Shown: positions 54,292 through 63,914 of the stretch, piece by piece
How the letters are laid out: each line of letters opens with the position of its first letter
How positions within the stretch are numbered: the stretch's first letter is position 1
Translations under genes and position numbers: made by a program
Notes under the pieces: generated by a model
What the model was told of the DNA's origin: nothing
What the model saw: only the letters and a program-made list of their open reading frames with translations
Databases searched by the model: none
Assembly: GCA_030374765.1 (NCBI GenBank)
Contig: JARGXX010000039.1
Location: 62,001-126,000, forward strand
Length of the DNA: 64,000 nucleotides
Direction of reading: 5' to 3'
Origin: Agarophyton chilense
Taxonomy: Eukaryota > Rhodophyta > Florideophyceae > Gracilariales > Gracilariaceae

Positions 54292-54333
54292 TTATTTACA
54301 TAATAACATATGTAAACTTATTGAAATTAATAA

Positions 54334-54407
54334 ATCGGGATAGCAGGACTTGAACCTGCGACATCCTGCTCCCAAAGCAGGCGCGCTACCAAACTGCGCT
54401 ATATCCC
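54334..54407 (-). tRNA. trnP(ugg): tRNA-Pro (UGG)
   Basis: The acceptor CGGGATA pairs with TATCCCG, with discriminator A. The anticodon stem CCTGC/GCAGG encloses TTTGGGA, giving UGG. The T-loop is TTCAAGT. Confidence 0.95.
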
Positions 54408-54525
54408 GTATAATAACAATTATTAATGTATCACTTTTTTTATAATTTTGTCTAATAAATATTAATTAAATAATAATCTTGATCATTAAGAATATTAAAA
54501 TAACTATTATTTTATAATATAATTC

Positions 54526-55071
54526 TTATAATGGATACCAAAACATTCCCTTAACACCATCTGGATCAGCAATAAAACCTAAATGCTTATAAAAAGTTAC
54601 TACCTGTGGATCTGCAAATAAAGTAATTGTATTAATATCTTCATATCTTAACTGCTTAACTATTTGCGCCATTAAAATTTTCCCCAAACCTTGACCTTGA
54701 AACTCAGGATGTATGACAACATCCCAGATAGTTGCATTAAAAGAAGTATCAGATGTAGCTCTAGCAAACCCTATTAGAATTTTTTTTTTGTTTTGTTCAT
54801 AAAATAAAGAAGCTGTTATAAAACTATTATCTATAGCAATTTTTACTTTTTTTAGTGGTCTACGTACCCATCCAACTGAATCACATAATTTTTCTAAGTC
54901 ATACAAATTAACATGACTATTTAAACTTAAATAAACATTGACCATGGTACCTCTACTTTCTAAATGTTTAACCAACAAAATTTTATCTACTGAATCTTGG
55001 TTTACAAGTCGATTATTTAAATTTGAAGCAAGAATATTCTGATGCTTAAAAAAAAATTTCCAAAAAGACAT
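54526..55071 (-). CDS. ycf52: Ycf52, GNAT-family N-acetyltransferase
   Basis: The 181-residue protein has a GNAT fold. IWDVVIHPEFQGQGLGKILMAQIV is the acetyl-CoA binding motif A, and TLFADPQVVTFYKHLGF is motif B. DLEKLCDSVGWVRRP near residue 60 is typical of plastid NSI/GSN2-like acetyltransferases. Plant nuclear homologues acetylate plastid proteins and are needed for state transitions. That role is an inference here. Confidence 0.92.
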   Translation of the reverse strand: MSFWKFFFKHQNILASNLNNRLVNQDSVDKILLVKHLESRGTMVNVYLSLNSHVNLYDLEKLCDSVGWVRRPLKKVKIAIDNSFITASLFYEQNKKKILIGFARATSDTSFNATIWDVVIHPEFQGQGLGKILMAQIVKQLRYEDINTITLFADPQVVTFYKHLGFIADPDGVKGMFWYPL

Positions 55072-55272
55072 GAGTTTATTACTTTTAATAAAATTTCATA
55101 TTATATTAAGTATATAAAAACTTTGTATACTTTCAATAAATGTTACTACATAAACAAAAAAATGATAATATCTATTATTCTTATATATTATAACTAATTC
55201 GATATTTTTAATTAGCTTGTAACTTTTTGTCATATTCAAATATTCAATTAATACATTGAAAGGAGATAATTT

Positions 55273-55836
55273 GTGAAAAAAATCTGTGTTCTTTTTTGCA
55301 TGATCATACTTTATACATCTATAAATCCTATGAATGCATTAGCAGAAGTAGGTACAGCTGGATTAACTAAATGTCAAGAATCACCTGCATTTATTAAAAG
55401 ATTAAACAATAGTGTTAAAAAATTAGAAACACGACTAGCAAAATATGAAGCAAATACTCCGCCAGCAATAGCTTTACAAACACAAATAATTAAAACAAAA
55501 ATAAGATTTGATAAGTATGCTAAATCAGGTATTTTATGTGGAGCAGATGGATTACCACATTTAATTACTGATGGTAGATGGAATCATGCAGGAGAATTTA
55601 TGATTCCAGGAGTCTTATTTTTATATATTACAGGATGGATTGGATGGGTTGGAAGAGGATATTTACAAGATATATCTCAAACTACTAGACCTACAGAAAA
55701 AGAAATTATCTTAGACGTGCCATTAGCTCTCAAATATTGCTTATCTGGTTTTACATGGCCCTTAGCAGCCATAAAAGAGCTTACGAGCGGTAAATTAATT
55801 GCAGACAATCAAGATATCCCTGTTTCACCGCGTTAA
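55273..55836 (+). CDS. psaF: Photosystem I subunit III (PsaF)
   Basis: The 187-residue protein has a lumen signal peptide (hydrophobic residues 4-17, cleavage probably after NALA at about residue 24). The lumenal domain contains [25 protein letters not shown] and [23 protein letters not shown] helix follows ([18 protein letters not shown]). PsaF docks cytochrome c6, encoded here by petJ. The start is GTG at 55273, preceded by AGGAG. psaJ follows after 24 bp. Confidence 0.97.
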   Translation: MKKICVLFCMIILYTSINPMNALAEVGTAGLTKCQESPAFIKRLNNSVKKLETRLAKYEANTPPAIALQTQIIKTKIRFDKYAKSGILCGADGLPHLITDGRWNHAGEFMIPGVLFLYITGWIGWVGRGYLQDISQTTRPTEKEIILDVPLALKYCLSGFTWPLAAIKELTSGKLIADNQDIPVSPR

Positions 55837-55860
55837 AATCAATTATTTAAAATTATCAAC

Positions 55861-55989
55861 ATGAATAATAATTTATTAAAATATTTATCTACTATCCCTG
55901 TAGTAGGTGCTATCTGGTTAACATTTACTGCTGGTTTTATAATAGAAATCAATCGATTCTTTCCTGATATATTATCTTTACCATTATAA
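55861..55989 (+). CDS. psaJ: Photosystem I subunit IX (PsaJ)
   Basis: The 42-residue peptide starts [20 protein letters not shown] and ends [13 protein letters not shown], the PsaJ pattern with one helix. It supports PsaF in PSI and is encoded right after it. Confidence 0.97.
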   Translation: MNNNLLKYLSTIPVVGAIWLTFTAGFIIEINRFFPDILSLPL

Positions 55990-56042
55990 ATTTTAATATA
56001 TTAAGAAAGGAAATTTTGTCTTACATTTATTTAAAAATCAAT

Positions 56043-56073
56043 AAGCTTTATATCTCATAAGCTTGTTTTTTTT
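56043..56073 (+). terminator. Intrinsic terminator after psaFJ
   Basis: AAGCTT (56043-56048) pairs with AAGCTT (56059-56064), with partial extension, followed by G and eight T. It lies 54 bp after psaJ. Confidence 0.65.
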
Positions 56074-56138
56074 ATAAACAGCAATCTGTTGATATAATAA
56101 ATACATAGACATTAACTTAACATTTGATACTAAAAAAT

Positions 56139-56624
56139 ATGAGTTTAGTTAGCCAAATTATTTTAAATGCAGACAATGAATTAAGGTATCTTAGCATTGG
56201 TGAATTACAGTCAATTCAAAGCTATCTCGAAACAGGAGAAACACGTATTGGCATAAGCACTAAACTAAGAAATAACGAAAAGGAAATTATACAACAAGCT
56301 GGTAAAGCCATTTTTCAAATTCATCCAGAATATATAGCTCCTGGAGGTAATGCAGAAGGGCCTAAAAAAAGATCTTTATGTCTTCGAGATTATGGATGGT
56401 ATTTACGCCTCATAACGTATGGTGTTCTAACTGGAGATAAGAATTCCGTCGAAAAAATTGGTGTTATTGGAGTAAGAGAAATGTATAACTCATTAGGAGT
56501 ACCTGTTATAGGTATGATTGATAGTATCAATTGTTTAAAAAAAGCAACTGTGAAAATTTTAGAAGAAAATGAGATAGTAATTGTAGAACCTTACTTTGAT
56601 TTTATCATACAAGGTATGTCATAA
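56139..56624 (+). CDS. apcD: Allophycocyanin alpha-B subunit
   Basis: The 161-residue phycobiliprotein starts MSLVSQIILNADNELRYLSI. The bilin cysteine is in KKRSLCLRDYGWYLRLITYGVL, and IGVIGVREMYNSLGVPVIGMID and the ending YFDFIIQGMS are ApcD-like. ApcD is a terminal emitter of the core that can pass energy to PSI. The frame opens 15 bp earlier at TTG, but ATG 56139 is the standard start. Confidence 0.95.
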   Translation: MSLVSQIILNADNELRYLSIGELQSIQSYLETGETRIGISTKLRNNEKEIIQQAGKAIFQIHPEYIAPGGNAEGPKKRSLCLRDYGWYLRLITYGVLTGDKNSVEKIGVIGVREMYNSLGVPVIGMIDSINCLKKATVKILEENEIVIVEPYFDFIIQGMS

Positions 56625-56676
56625 AAACGATCAGACTGAACAATAATAAAATAATCCAACAAATGCACTATAAAAG

Positions 56677-56705
56677 TTGCTTGCACAGTCATGTAATGCT
56701 ATAAT
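56677..56705 (+). promoter_or_regulatory. Sigma70-type promoter of ffs
   Basis: TTGCTT (56677-56682) and TATAAT (56700-56705) are separated by exactly 17 bp. They lie just ahead of the SRP RNA 5' end (about 56714). It is the best bacterial-type promoter I found in the window. Confidence 0.75.
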
Positions 56706-56713
56706 TTGAATTA

Positions 56714-56804
56714 CACTCGGAAAATACATTATTAATAGCTCAAACTTGTCAGGACTGGAAAGTAGCAGCAATTCAGCTTAATTATATAAGGTGTTTTCCG
56801 GGTT
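56714..56804 (+). ncRNA. ffs: Signal recognition particle RNA (4.5S/scRNA)
   Basis: The core GTCAGGACTGGAAAGTAGCA matches the SRP RNA domain IV signature (GUCAGG..CGGAAGG.AGCAGC), with the GGAA tetraloop and the asymmetric AGCAGCA side. The outer stem CTCGGAAAATAC/GTGTTTTCCGGG closes the hairpin. The ends are approximate (within a few nt). With cpSRP54 it would act in co-translational targeting of plastid-made membrane proteins. Confidence 0.9.
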
Positions 56805-56850
56805 TTATTATTTAGTAATATTATTAAATTCAACAGAATTTTTAAAAGAC

Positions 56851-57858
56851 ATGAAATCATCCATCATGCAAGGAGCTCAAATTATTTCTATAGGCTCTGC
56901 TGTTCCAGATTTATGTATAAATAATAAAGAGATTAGTCAAATCGTTGAAACATCAGATGAATGGATAGTAAATCGAACAGGAATTAAAGAAAGACGAATG
57001 TTAACAGGTACAAATAAGTCAGTAGTTGATCTTGCTTATTCCGCCGCAATGAAAGCTTTAGATAAAATTCATATGGATCCCTTAGAATTAGATTTAATAG
57101 TATTAGCTACATCAAGTCCTAATGATCTTTTTGGAAGTGCTAGTCAAGTGCAAGCCAAAATTGGGGCTGCCAGAGCAGTCGCCTTTGATCTGACGGCAGC
57201 ATGCTCAGGCTTTGTACTAGCTATTGTAACAGCTACGCAATTTATACAAAACGGTAGTTATAAAAATATTCTTATTATAGGTGCAGATGTATTATCAAAA
57301 TGGATTGACTGGTCAGATCGCAAGACATGTATATTATTTGGCGATGGAGCTGGTGCAGCAATTATACAAGCATGTTACGAAGAAGACAACGCAATTTTAG
57401 GATTTCAACTAAATACTGACGGAAAAAAGTATAACGAACTATCAATCACATACAAAGAAAATAGCTATTCGTTGAATACTTTAAAACTTTTTCAAGGACA
57501 ATTTCAATATATCTCAATGAATGGCAAAGAAGTATATAAATTTGCTGTATCTAAGGTTCCTGCTAGTATAACAAAATGCCTTAATGCTCTACATCTTTCA
57601 ATAGAAGACGTTAATTGGCTATTATTACACCAAGCTAATAAAAGAATTTTACAAGCAGTAGCAAATAGATTATCTATTGATAACTATAAAATAATTTCAA
57701 ATTTAAGCAAATATGGTAATACTTCAGCTGCATCAATACCACTAGCTCTTGATGAAGCATGGCAAAATAATCAAATTACCAAAGAAGATATTATAGTTGT
57801 TTCTGGTTTTGGTGCAGGATTAACTTGGGGTACAGTTGTAATTAAATGGAAATGTTAA
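56851..57858 (+). CDS. fabH: 3-oxoacyl-[acyl-carrier-protein] synthase III (KASIII)
   Basis: This enzyme (335 residues from this start) condenses acetyl-CoA with malonyl-ACP to begin fatty-acid synthesis. The catalytic triad is visible: Cys in [12 protein letters not shown], His in [12 protein letters not shown], Asn in [14 protein letters not shown]. The N-terminal [20 protein letters not shown] and [19 protein letters not shown] fit the family. The frame extends back to 56791, inside ffs. ATG 56851 avoids that overlap; ATG 56866 is also possible. Confidence 0.96.
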   Translation: MKSSIMQGAQIISIGSAVPDLCINNKEISQIVETSDEWIVNRTGIKERRMLTGTNKSVVDLAYSAAMKALDKIHMDPLELDLIVLATSSPNDLFGSASQVQAKIGAARAVAFDLTAACSGFVLAIVTATQFIQNGSYKNILIIGADVLSKWIDWSDRKTCILFGDGAGAAIIQACYEEDNAILGFQLNTDGKKYNELSITYKENSYSLNTLKLFQGQFQYISMNGKEVYKFAVSKVPASITKCLNALHLSIEDVNWLLLHQANKRILQAVANRLSIDNYKIISNLSKYGNTSAASIPLALDEAWQNNQITKEDIIVVSGFGAGLTWGTVVIKWKC

Positions 57859-58024
57859 TAGAAAACACAAAAAGTTCAATATTTGAATAACCTATATTAC
57901 AATATAGGAACAATCTATAAGATTCAAATTAAATATATAGAACATATATTAAATATAGTAACCACTTTATATATTCAATTTATAAATTCATTTTTCAGAA
58001 ATTATTAATGAAGGAAAATTTCTA

Positions 58025-58144
58025 ATGACATCATCATTATCTAGTTTTTTAAATAGTTTAATCTTAGGTGCTCTAATTGTTGTATTACCTATTACACTAG
58101 CACTCTTTTTTGTTAGTCAAAAAGATAAAACTTTAAGAAGTTAA
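58025..58144 (+). CDS. psbX: Photosystem II protein X
   Basis: The 39-residue peptide [20 protein letters not shown] continues [19 protein letters not shown], the single-helix PsbX pattern. PsbX lies near cytochrome b559 in PSII. GAAGGAAA lies upstream of the ATG. Confidence 0.95.
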   Translation: MTSSLSSFLNSLILGALIVVLPITLALFFVSQKDKTLRS

Positions 58145-58286
58145 ACATTTTATGTTATGATATTTACTTAATATACAAGAAAAACAGGTCCATTAAGGAT
58201 TACTACAGTATACAATCTAGTATACGTATGTTTTTCTTATAAATTTAATATTATTCTTTATCTTTAAATAAATCATTTTATTTTAT

Positions 58287-59150
58287 ATGTCTTTATCAGA
58301 ATGGTTGAATATTAAACGTAACACATCTCTAAAAACAAATAAAAAAACGATAGACTTAAAAGTACCTGAAGGATTATGGATTAAATGCAGTAAATGCAAT
58401 CTACTCATGTACTATAAAACTCTTGAAAAGAACTTTAAAATATGTCCTAAATGTGAGTACCATTTTCCCACTACAAGTAAAGATAGAATCGAAGCGCTTA
58501 TAGATAACAATACATGGCAACCTATCAATAAATACTTAATTTCAACAGATCCGTTGGGTTTCTCTGACAGAAAACTTTATAGTAAACGATTGCTAGATAT
58601 GAAAATACAAACCGGTTTATGCGATGCTGTGCAAACTGGCTTAGGTAATGTAGTGAATATACCTATCGCTCTTGGAATTATGGATTTCCGGTTTATGGGC
58701 GGAAGTATGGGTTCTGTTGTAGGTGAGAAGCTTACTAGATTAATTGAAAAAGCAACAATTGAAAAAATACCCGTTATAATTATTTGCGCTTCAGGTGGAG
58801 CAAGAATGCAAGAAGGTATGCTAAGCTTAATGCAAATGGCAAAAATTTCTTCAGCATTACAAAAACATAAACAAGAAAGACTACCTTATTTCACTATTCT
58901 AACGTCTCCGACTACAGGAGGTGTAACAGCTAGTTTTGCTATGTTGGGAGATTTAATTATTGCAGAGCCAAATGCATTAATTGCATTTGCTGGTAGAAGA
59001 GTCATAGAACAAACGATTAAAGAAGACCTACCAGATAATTTTCAGACATCCGAATATTTATTCAAACATGGCTTTATAGACTTAATTATATCCAGAATAG
59101 AACTAAAAAATAGAGTTAGTCAAATCTTATCTTTTTACTGCAACAGGTGA
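58287..59150 (+). CDS. accD: Acetyl-CoA carboxylase carboxyltransferase beta subunit
   Basis: The 287-residue protein has an N-terminal zinc ribbon ([10 protein letters not shown] and CPKCEYHF) followed by the carboxyltransferase core: [53 protein letters not shown] and [17 protein letters not shown]. It pairs with AccA (28453-29424) to form malonyl-CoA in the stroma. Confidence 0.98.
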   Translation: MSLSEWLNIKRNTSLKTNKKTIDLKVPEGLWIKCSKCNLLMYYKTLEKNFKICPKCEYHFPTTSKDRIEALIDNNTWQPINKYLISTDPLGFSDRKLYSKRLLDMKIQTGLCDAVQTGLGNVVNIPIALGIMDFRFMGGSMGSVVGEKLTRLIEKATIEKIPVIIICASGGARMQEGMLSLMQMAKISSALQKHKQERLPYFTILTSPTTGGVTASFAMLGDLIIAEPNALIAFAGRRVIEQTIKEDLPDNFQTSEYLFKHGFIDLIISRIELKNRVSQILSFYCNR

Positions 59151-59350
59151 TAAAAATTGTATGTTTTATTCATCAATTAATTGCAAAACAAGAATATTAT
59201 AACCACAACAATTATTGTATATAACAACGCCCTTATTTTGTACTAACAATAGTTAAATAAAAATTTAATAAATTAATAAATAGTAATTAGATTATTATGT
59301 AATATATAATATATAAACTATTTGCTTAATTCAAGGATAATACAAATCTT

Positions 59351-59845
59351 ATGATATCAAACACGAAAATTCAGCTGAGTTTATTTGCTATTATACTTGT
59401 TTTTGAAGCTTTACTAAATCAAGTTTATGCCATAGAATTAGATGAAGCAACAAGAACAGTAACTCTAGAAGAGTCTGGTAAAACTATTACATTAACTCCA
59501 GAACAAGTCAAAAGAGGCAAACGCCTTTTTAATAACTCATGTGCTCAGTGTCATAATGGTGGAGTAACAAAAACAAACCCTAATATAGGTCTAGATACTG
59601 AATCACTAAGTGGAGCGACACCTATAAGAGATAATATTCGTAATTTAATAGAATACATAAAAGATCCTACAAGTTATGACGGTGCTACTTCTATTGCTGA
59701 ACTACATCCAAGTATAAAAAGTGCAGAAATATTTCCAAAAATGCGTAACCTAACAGATGAAGATCTATTTGCAATTGCAGGACATATCTTAATTCAACCA
59801 AAAATTGCCGCAGAGAAATGGGGGGGAGGTAAAATTTACTACTAA
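59351..59845 (+). CDS. psbV: Cytochrome c550 (PsbV)
   Basis: The 164-residue precursor has a signal peptide (residues 1-27, probably cleaved after VYA). The haem site is CAQCH in NNSCAQCHNGGVTKTNPNIGL. PTSYDGATSIAELHPSI and AEKWGGGKIYY complete the pattern. It is an extrinsic PSII subunit at the oxygen-evolving side. CcsA (27104) is needed for its haem attachment. petJ follows on the same strand. Confidence 0.98.
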   Translation: MISNTKIQLSLFAIILVFEALLNQVYAIELDEATRTVTLEESGKTITLTPEQVKRGKRLFNNSCAQCHNGGVTKTNPNIGLDTESLSGATPIRDNIRNLIEYIKDPTSYDGATSIAELHPSIKSAEIFPKMRNLTDEDLFAIAGHILIQPKIAAEKWGGGKIYY

Positions 59846-60005
59846 AAGTCAATAAATAAGAAATCATGTAAAAGTTAAAATAAAATCAAAATTTTAATAT
59901 TGTTGATATTATGTAAATTATTTTATATATGCTGCACAACATAAAAATCAAATATAATATATATTAAGATTGCATTTACTTTATCATTCTAAGGATATAT
60001 AATTT

Positions 60006-60332
60006 ATGAGATTGTTATTCGCTTTTTTTATTATGTGCCATATTTGTACAAATAATGTTCAACTAACTTTTGCAGCAGATTTAGATGCAGGAGAACAAAT
60101 TTTTTCAGCAAATTGCTCAGCCTGTCATGCAAATGGAAATAATGCAATTATGCCTGATAAGACACTGAAAAGTGATGTTCTATCCGAGAATAGCATGAAT
60201 AGTATAGACGCTATTACAAATCAAGTGAAAAATGGTAAAAATGCTATGCCTGCATTTGGTGCACGTTTAACAGATGAGGATATAGACAATGTAGCTAATT
60301 ATGTTTTAAATAAATCAGAAAACGGATGGTAA
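60006..60332 (+). CDS. petJ: Cytochrome c6 (PetJ)
   Basis: The 108-residue precursor has a signal peptide (about 1-24, ending TFAAD). The haem motif is CSACH in FSANCSACHANGNNAIMPDK. The methionine ligand is in KNGKNAMPAFGARLTDEDI. It carries electrons from cytochrome b6f to PSI in the lumen. A perfect hairpin 48 bp after the stop likely ends the transcript. Confidence 0.98.
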   Translation: MRLLFAFFIMCHICTNNVQLTFAADLDAGEQIFSANCSACHANGNNAIMPDKTLKSDVLSENSMNSIDAITNQVKNGKNAMPAFGARLTDEDIDNVANYVLNKSENGW

Positions 60333-60379
60333 AATAATTAGTTCATTTCTATACTGATTGCAAGATCAAATAAAATACT

Positions 60380-60418
60380 CAAAATAATAGATAGTTAATA
60401 TAACTATCTATTATTTTG
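60380..60418 (+). terminator. Perfect 18-bp hairpin between petJ and carA
   Basis: The left arm 60380-60397 (CAAAATAATAGATAGTTA) pairs exactly with 60401-60418 around an ATA loop. It lies 48 bp after petJ and 39 bp before carA. The right arm ends in TTATTTTG, weakly T-rich. Confidence 0.7.
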
Positions 60419-60456
60419 TATAACTAAAATAACCATACATACTTAACAAATTAATA

Positions 60457-61644
60457 ATGACATACAATCTGCATCCAGCAATTCTAGTTTTACAAGATGG
60501 TAGGATTTATAGAGGTTGGACTTTAATCAATTCTGTTATATCTTTTGGGGAAGTTGTATTTAATACAGGAATGACAGGATATCAAGAAATCATGACAGAC
60601 CCTAGTTATGCAGAACAAATCATCACTTTCACTTATCCAGAAATTGGTAATACAGGTATTAATCATGAAGATAACGAATCTAATAAAATTCATATAAAGG
60701 GAATAATAGCAAAAAACATTTGTTTTTCACCTAATAATTGGAGACAACAAGAATCTTTTATAAACTATATTTTCAATAATCAAATACCGCATATTTTTGG
60801 TATAGATACAAGAGCATTAACTAAACATTTAAGAAAAACCGGTTCTATGAATGGCTGTATATCCAGTAAACATTTAAATCCTTATATGTTATCAACAAAA
60901 TTTAAAGATACACCCTTAATTAAGGGTAGTGACTTAGTGCAACAAGTCACAACATCAAAAAATTATGAATTTCAAGGCTATTCTCATAAGCACTTTTCTT
61001 ATCTACAATATAAAACAGACAAGACATACGGATATGGATTAAAAATCATTTTGATAGATTTTGGCGTTAAATATAATATTTTATCTAGATTAGATAATTA
61101 CGGTTGTTCTATTCAGGTATTACCAGCAACAAGCTCATATGAAGCAATCAACACATATAATCCAGATGGTATTATATTATCTAATGGTCCAGGAGATCCG
61201 TCAGTAATTACATATGCCATAAAAACAGTAAAGAAAATTATTAAATATACTAATCTACCTATTTTTGGTATATGCATGGGACACCAAATAATCAGCTTGG
61301 CTTTAGAAGGGAAAACATTTAAACTAAAATTTGGTCATAGAGGACTAAACCATCCTGCGGGTATGCAACAAAAAGCAGAAGTTACAAGTCAGAACCATGG
61401 CTTTGCTGTAACTCAAGAGTCCTTATATAAAGATATTATTAATATTACTCACTTTAATCTGAATGATACTACTGTAGCAGGCATTTTGCATAATAAAAAA
61501 CCAATATTTTCAGTACAATATCATCCAGAAGCAAGCCCGGGACCACATGATTCAGATTATCTATTTAAATATTTTATTAGCTTAATAAAACAATTTAAAC
61601 AATATAATAATTATAATAATTCATCCTTAGACCAAACACGATGA
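60457..61644 (+). CDS. carA: Carbamoyl-phosphate synthase small subunit
   Basis: This 395-residue protein supplies ammonia from glutamine for carbamoyl phosphate (arginine and pyrimidines). The N-terminal domain has FGEVVFNTGMTGYQEIMTDP. The class I amidotransferase domain has the catalytic Cys in FGICMGHQIISLAL and the His/Glu pair in VQYHPEASPGPHDS. Its last 34 bp overlap the 3' end of ycf53 on the other strand. carB is not in this window. Confidence 0.97.
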   Translation: MTYNLHPAILVLQDGRIYRGWTLINSVISFGEVVFNTGMTGYQEIMTDPSYAEQIITFTYPEIGNTGINHEDNESNKIHIKGIIAKNICFSPNNWRQQESFINYIFNNQIPHIFGIDTRALTKHLRKTGSMNGCISSKHLNPYMLSTKFKDTPLIKGSDLVQQVTTSKNYEFQGYSHKHFSYLQYKTDKTYGYGLKIILIDFGVKYNILSRLDNYGCSIQVLPATSSYEAINTYNPDGIILSNGPGDPSVITYAIKTVKKIIKYTNLPIFGICMGHQIISLALEGKTFKLKFGHRGLNHPAGMQQKAEVTSQNHGFAVTQESLYKDIINITHFNLNDTTVAGILHNKKPIFSVQYHPEASPGPHDSDYLFKYFISLIKQFKQYNNYNNSSLDQTR

Positions 61645-62342
61645 TTAAATAATGCTGATATAACTTGTACCCCTCTCAATTGATTAAATAAAGGCAAATG
61701 TCCATCTGGTGCATTTAGATTCCAGGTAAATTCACGAGGATATCTAACTGGTATACCATTTATATGCCATCCTATAATAGACCAAAATAACTCCCAGTTA
61801 TAATTAGTAGATAACCATATCTTGCGCTGTATTGAAAAACCGAATTTATCTCTAGAGTAAATTCTCCATAATTTATCTAAAATATACAAATCCTCACATG
61901 GAAGTGAAAATACGTCTGTAAAGTATAACCAGTCACGACTAGATTTTTGGCTCAAACTAGCTAATAAACAAAGATAAGATTGAGTCAGCTTATCTGCTTC
62001 TTCAAAATCATGAATAATTAACGAATCTTGCAAAGGTTGATAGTTGAGCTTAAAAGAAGAATTTAACTTTATAAGGCCACAAGAAAAATAAGAATTTAAT
62101 CTTTGTTTTATATCATCGATGCCATTAAAGTATAAGCATTCAAATATTAAGCCATCTAAACCTTCAACATGTTGCTTTTTAACGACACATCTATCTACTA
62201 AAAGGTGTAAAAGAGCTTCTTGGCCCACTTTACCTGATTGCGAAATTTTTTCAATTATTTTTAATTGCTTGGATTTGTCAACACTCATATCTAAAGAGGC
62301 AACCTGCTCTAAAACCCTTGAATGATAATTAAGATCTTCCAT
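61611..62342 (-). CDS. ycf53: Ycf53, GUN4-like tetrapyrrole-binding regulator
   Basis: The 243-residue protein has an N-terminal helical part (KLIEKISQSGKVGQEALLHLL-like) and a C-terminal GUN4 domain: DLYILDKLWRIYSRDKFGFSIQRKIW, then SIIGWHINGIPVRYPREFTWN and NAPDGHLPLFNQLRG. GUN4 binds protoporphyrins and stimulates Mg chelatase, whose ChlI subunit is encoded at 50451. The 3' ends of ycf53 and carA overlap by 34 bp. Confidence 0.93.
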   Translation of the reverse strand: MEDLNYHSRVLEQVASLDMSVDKSKQLKIIEKISQSGKVGQEALLHLLVDRCVVKKQHVEGLDGLIFECLYFNGIDDIKQRLNSYFSCGLIKLNSSFKLNYQPLQDSLIIHDFEEADKLTQSYLCLLASLSQKSSRDWLYFTDVFSLPCEDLYILDKLWRIYSRDKFGFSIQRKIWLSTNYNWELFWSIIGWHINGIPVRYPREFTWNLNAPDGHLPLFNQLRGVQVISALFNHRVWSKDELL

Positions 62343-62400
62343 GACTTATGCTCATAAAGTTATACGATTTGTGAAAGTATATTATTGATATATTTTAAAA

Positions 62401-63375
62401 TTATTTTTGTAAATTATCTATTCCTAAAATTATAGTACGAACTAAAAACGTTATTCCATTTCCCAAAATATTTATAAATACATACAATATAAGCTGTGCT
62501 AAAACGACCAAAATTCTTTCACACTTAGGAATAATGAAATCTTGCAGCTCTACTAAAGTAATTATAATTAATTGCAAGTACGACAATTGAATAAAATCTT
62601 CTAACCTAGAAACATAGATATATTTTGTAACTAAACCCTTAGAACTAATTAGCCAAATTTTGTAACGATTACTATATATACACTTTGGCCGAAAAATATA
62701 TAGATATAATAAATTTTGATAAAATAAATTATTGCGTAATGCAGCTAGGGACCTAATAGAAAGATAGGACCCATTGCATAATTGATATTTTTTTAAAAAA
62801 ACAATTATATTAGATAACGATTTAAGATTTTCTAAAATCATAAAAATAGCTAAATTGCTAATTTGAATCATTAAATTTTCGAGCAGTATTGCTACATGTT
62901 TAATTGGTGTACATTTTCGATCAAAAGCAAAAATATAATTCTTAATGTGCATAGAGCCAAATATTAAATATATTAATAAATTCTCTAATAACCACTTATA
63001 TTCTAATAATAAAAATTTCAAATAAGGATATCTTTTAATCTCTGTCAGAACAACATAAAAACTATTAGCATCAAGATCTATTAGAAAATTTGCTATTACT
63101 TTTTGTATTAGATCATATAATATTTTATCTTTTAAGACTTGAATACCATGACAACTTAAGTTTAACTCTATTAAATCTAGGACTAATACTTCCAACTCCA
63201 CTAAAACAATAGAAAATAGCCTATGTTTTACTGAATTATTTAATAGATCAATATAAAGATAATCCTTAGTCTTATTCGATAAATTACTTTGACATTTTTG
63301 CCTAATATAGGCAAACAAATAAGCTACCTCATGATTCAAATCTATACCCTGCTTATAAGGCCAATAGTTTACCAT
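62401..63375 (-). CDS. ycf55: Ycf55 (DUF3685-like) protein
   Basis: This 324-residue protein is rich in Leu and Ile, with several long amphipathic helices. The C-terminal segment IRSLAALRNNLFYQNLLYLY and IFRPKCIYSNRYKIWLIS resembles Ycf55/DUF3685 ('R.LaalRn......l.l.rpk.iyesr..L'). Its function is not established. The gene lies 58 bp upstream of ycf53 on the same strand. Confidence 0.75.
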   Translation of the reverse strand: MVNYWPYKQGIDLNHEVAYLFAYIRQKCQSNLSNKTKDYLYIDLLNNSVKHRLFSIVLVELEVLVLDLIELNLSCHGIQVLKDKILYDLIQKVIANFLIDLDANSFYVVLTEIKRYPYLKFLLLEYKWLLENLLIYLIFGSMHIKNYIFAFDRKCTPIKHVAILLENLMIQISNLAIFMILENLKSLSNIIVFLKKYQLCNGSYLSIRSLAALRNNLFYQNLLYLYIFRPKCIYSNRYKIWLISSKGLVTKYIYVSRLEDFIQLSYLQLIIITLVELQDFIIPKCERILVVLAQLILYVFINILGNGITFLVRTIILGIDNLQK

Positions 63376-63587
63376 AAATATTTTAATTTATTAAAATTAA
63401 TACATATTAAAGCTTATAAAATATAGCAATATAAATATAAGCAATTCATCTATATATAAGGATTTTGAATAGATGAACTTACAATGACAATATTTATATT
63501 ATTAAGATATAATTATTAATATAGCAAAATAACAGTATATAAAATAATTAAAAACATAAGATCTACTAAATAATTAATATAAAATAT

Positions 63588-63884
63588 ATGCCTGAATATT
63601 ACTTTGCAATTGCAAGCAAAAACTTTTTAATGAAGCAAGAACCTGTTGAAGAAATTTTGAGAGAAAGAACTAATCATTATAAAAATATAAAAAAAGAGAT
63701 AGATTTTTGGTTTATTACAAATCCAAGTTTACTGAAGTCATTTAGCTTAGACTACATAAAAGAACAATTAGACGAAGATTATGCAGCTGTTATCTCATTA
63801 GATATTCAGTTTATTAAATGGTTAAAATTAAGAATTGGATTTGTCACAATAGGTAAATTTCAATCTAATTATATTTTTTCATAA
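63588..63884 (+). CDS. ycf54: Ycf54, chlorophyll cyclase accessory protein
   Basis: The 98-residue protein reads YYFAIASKNFLMKQEPVEEI, then LRERTNHYKNIKKEIDFWFI and a C-terminal WLKLRIGFVTIGKF, the conserved Ycf54 pattern (DUF2488). Ycf54 stabilises the Mg-protoporphyrin IX monomethyl ester cyclase. It and ycf53 and chlI all serve chlorophyll synthesis. Confidence 0.93.
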   Translation: MPEYYFAIASKNFLMKQEPVEEILRERTNHYKNIKKEIDFWFITNPSLLKSFSLDYIKEQLDEDYAAVISLDIQFIKWLKLRIGFVTIGKFQSNYIFS

Positions 63885-63914
63885 ATTTTTAGTTGTTAGT
63901 TTAATGCTAAGAGC

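Noticed and set aside
56791-56850. Upstream extension of fabH
   Set aside because: It overlaps the SRP RNA 3' arm, and an ATG at 56851 gives the family-length protein.
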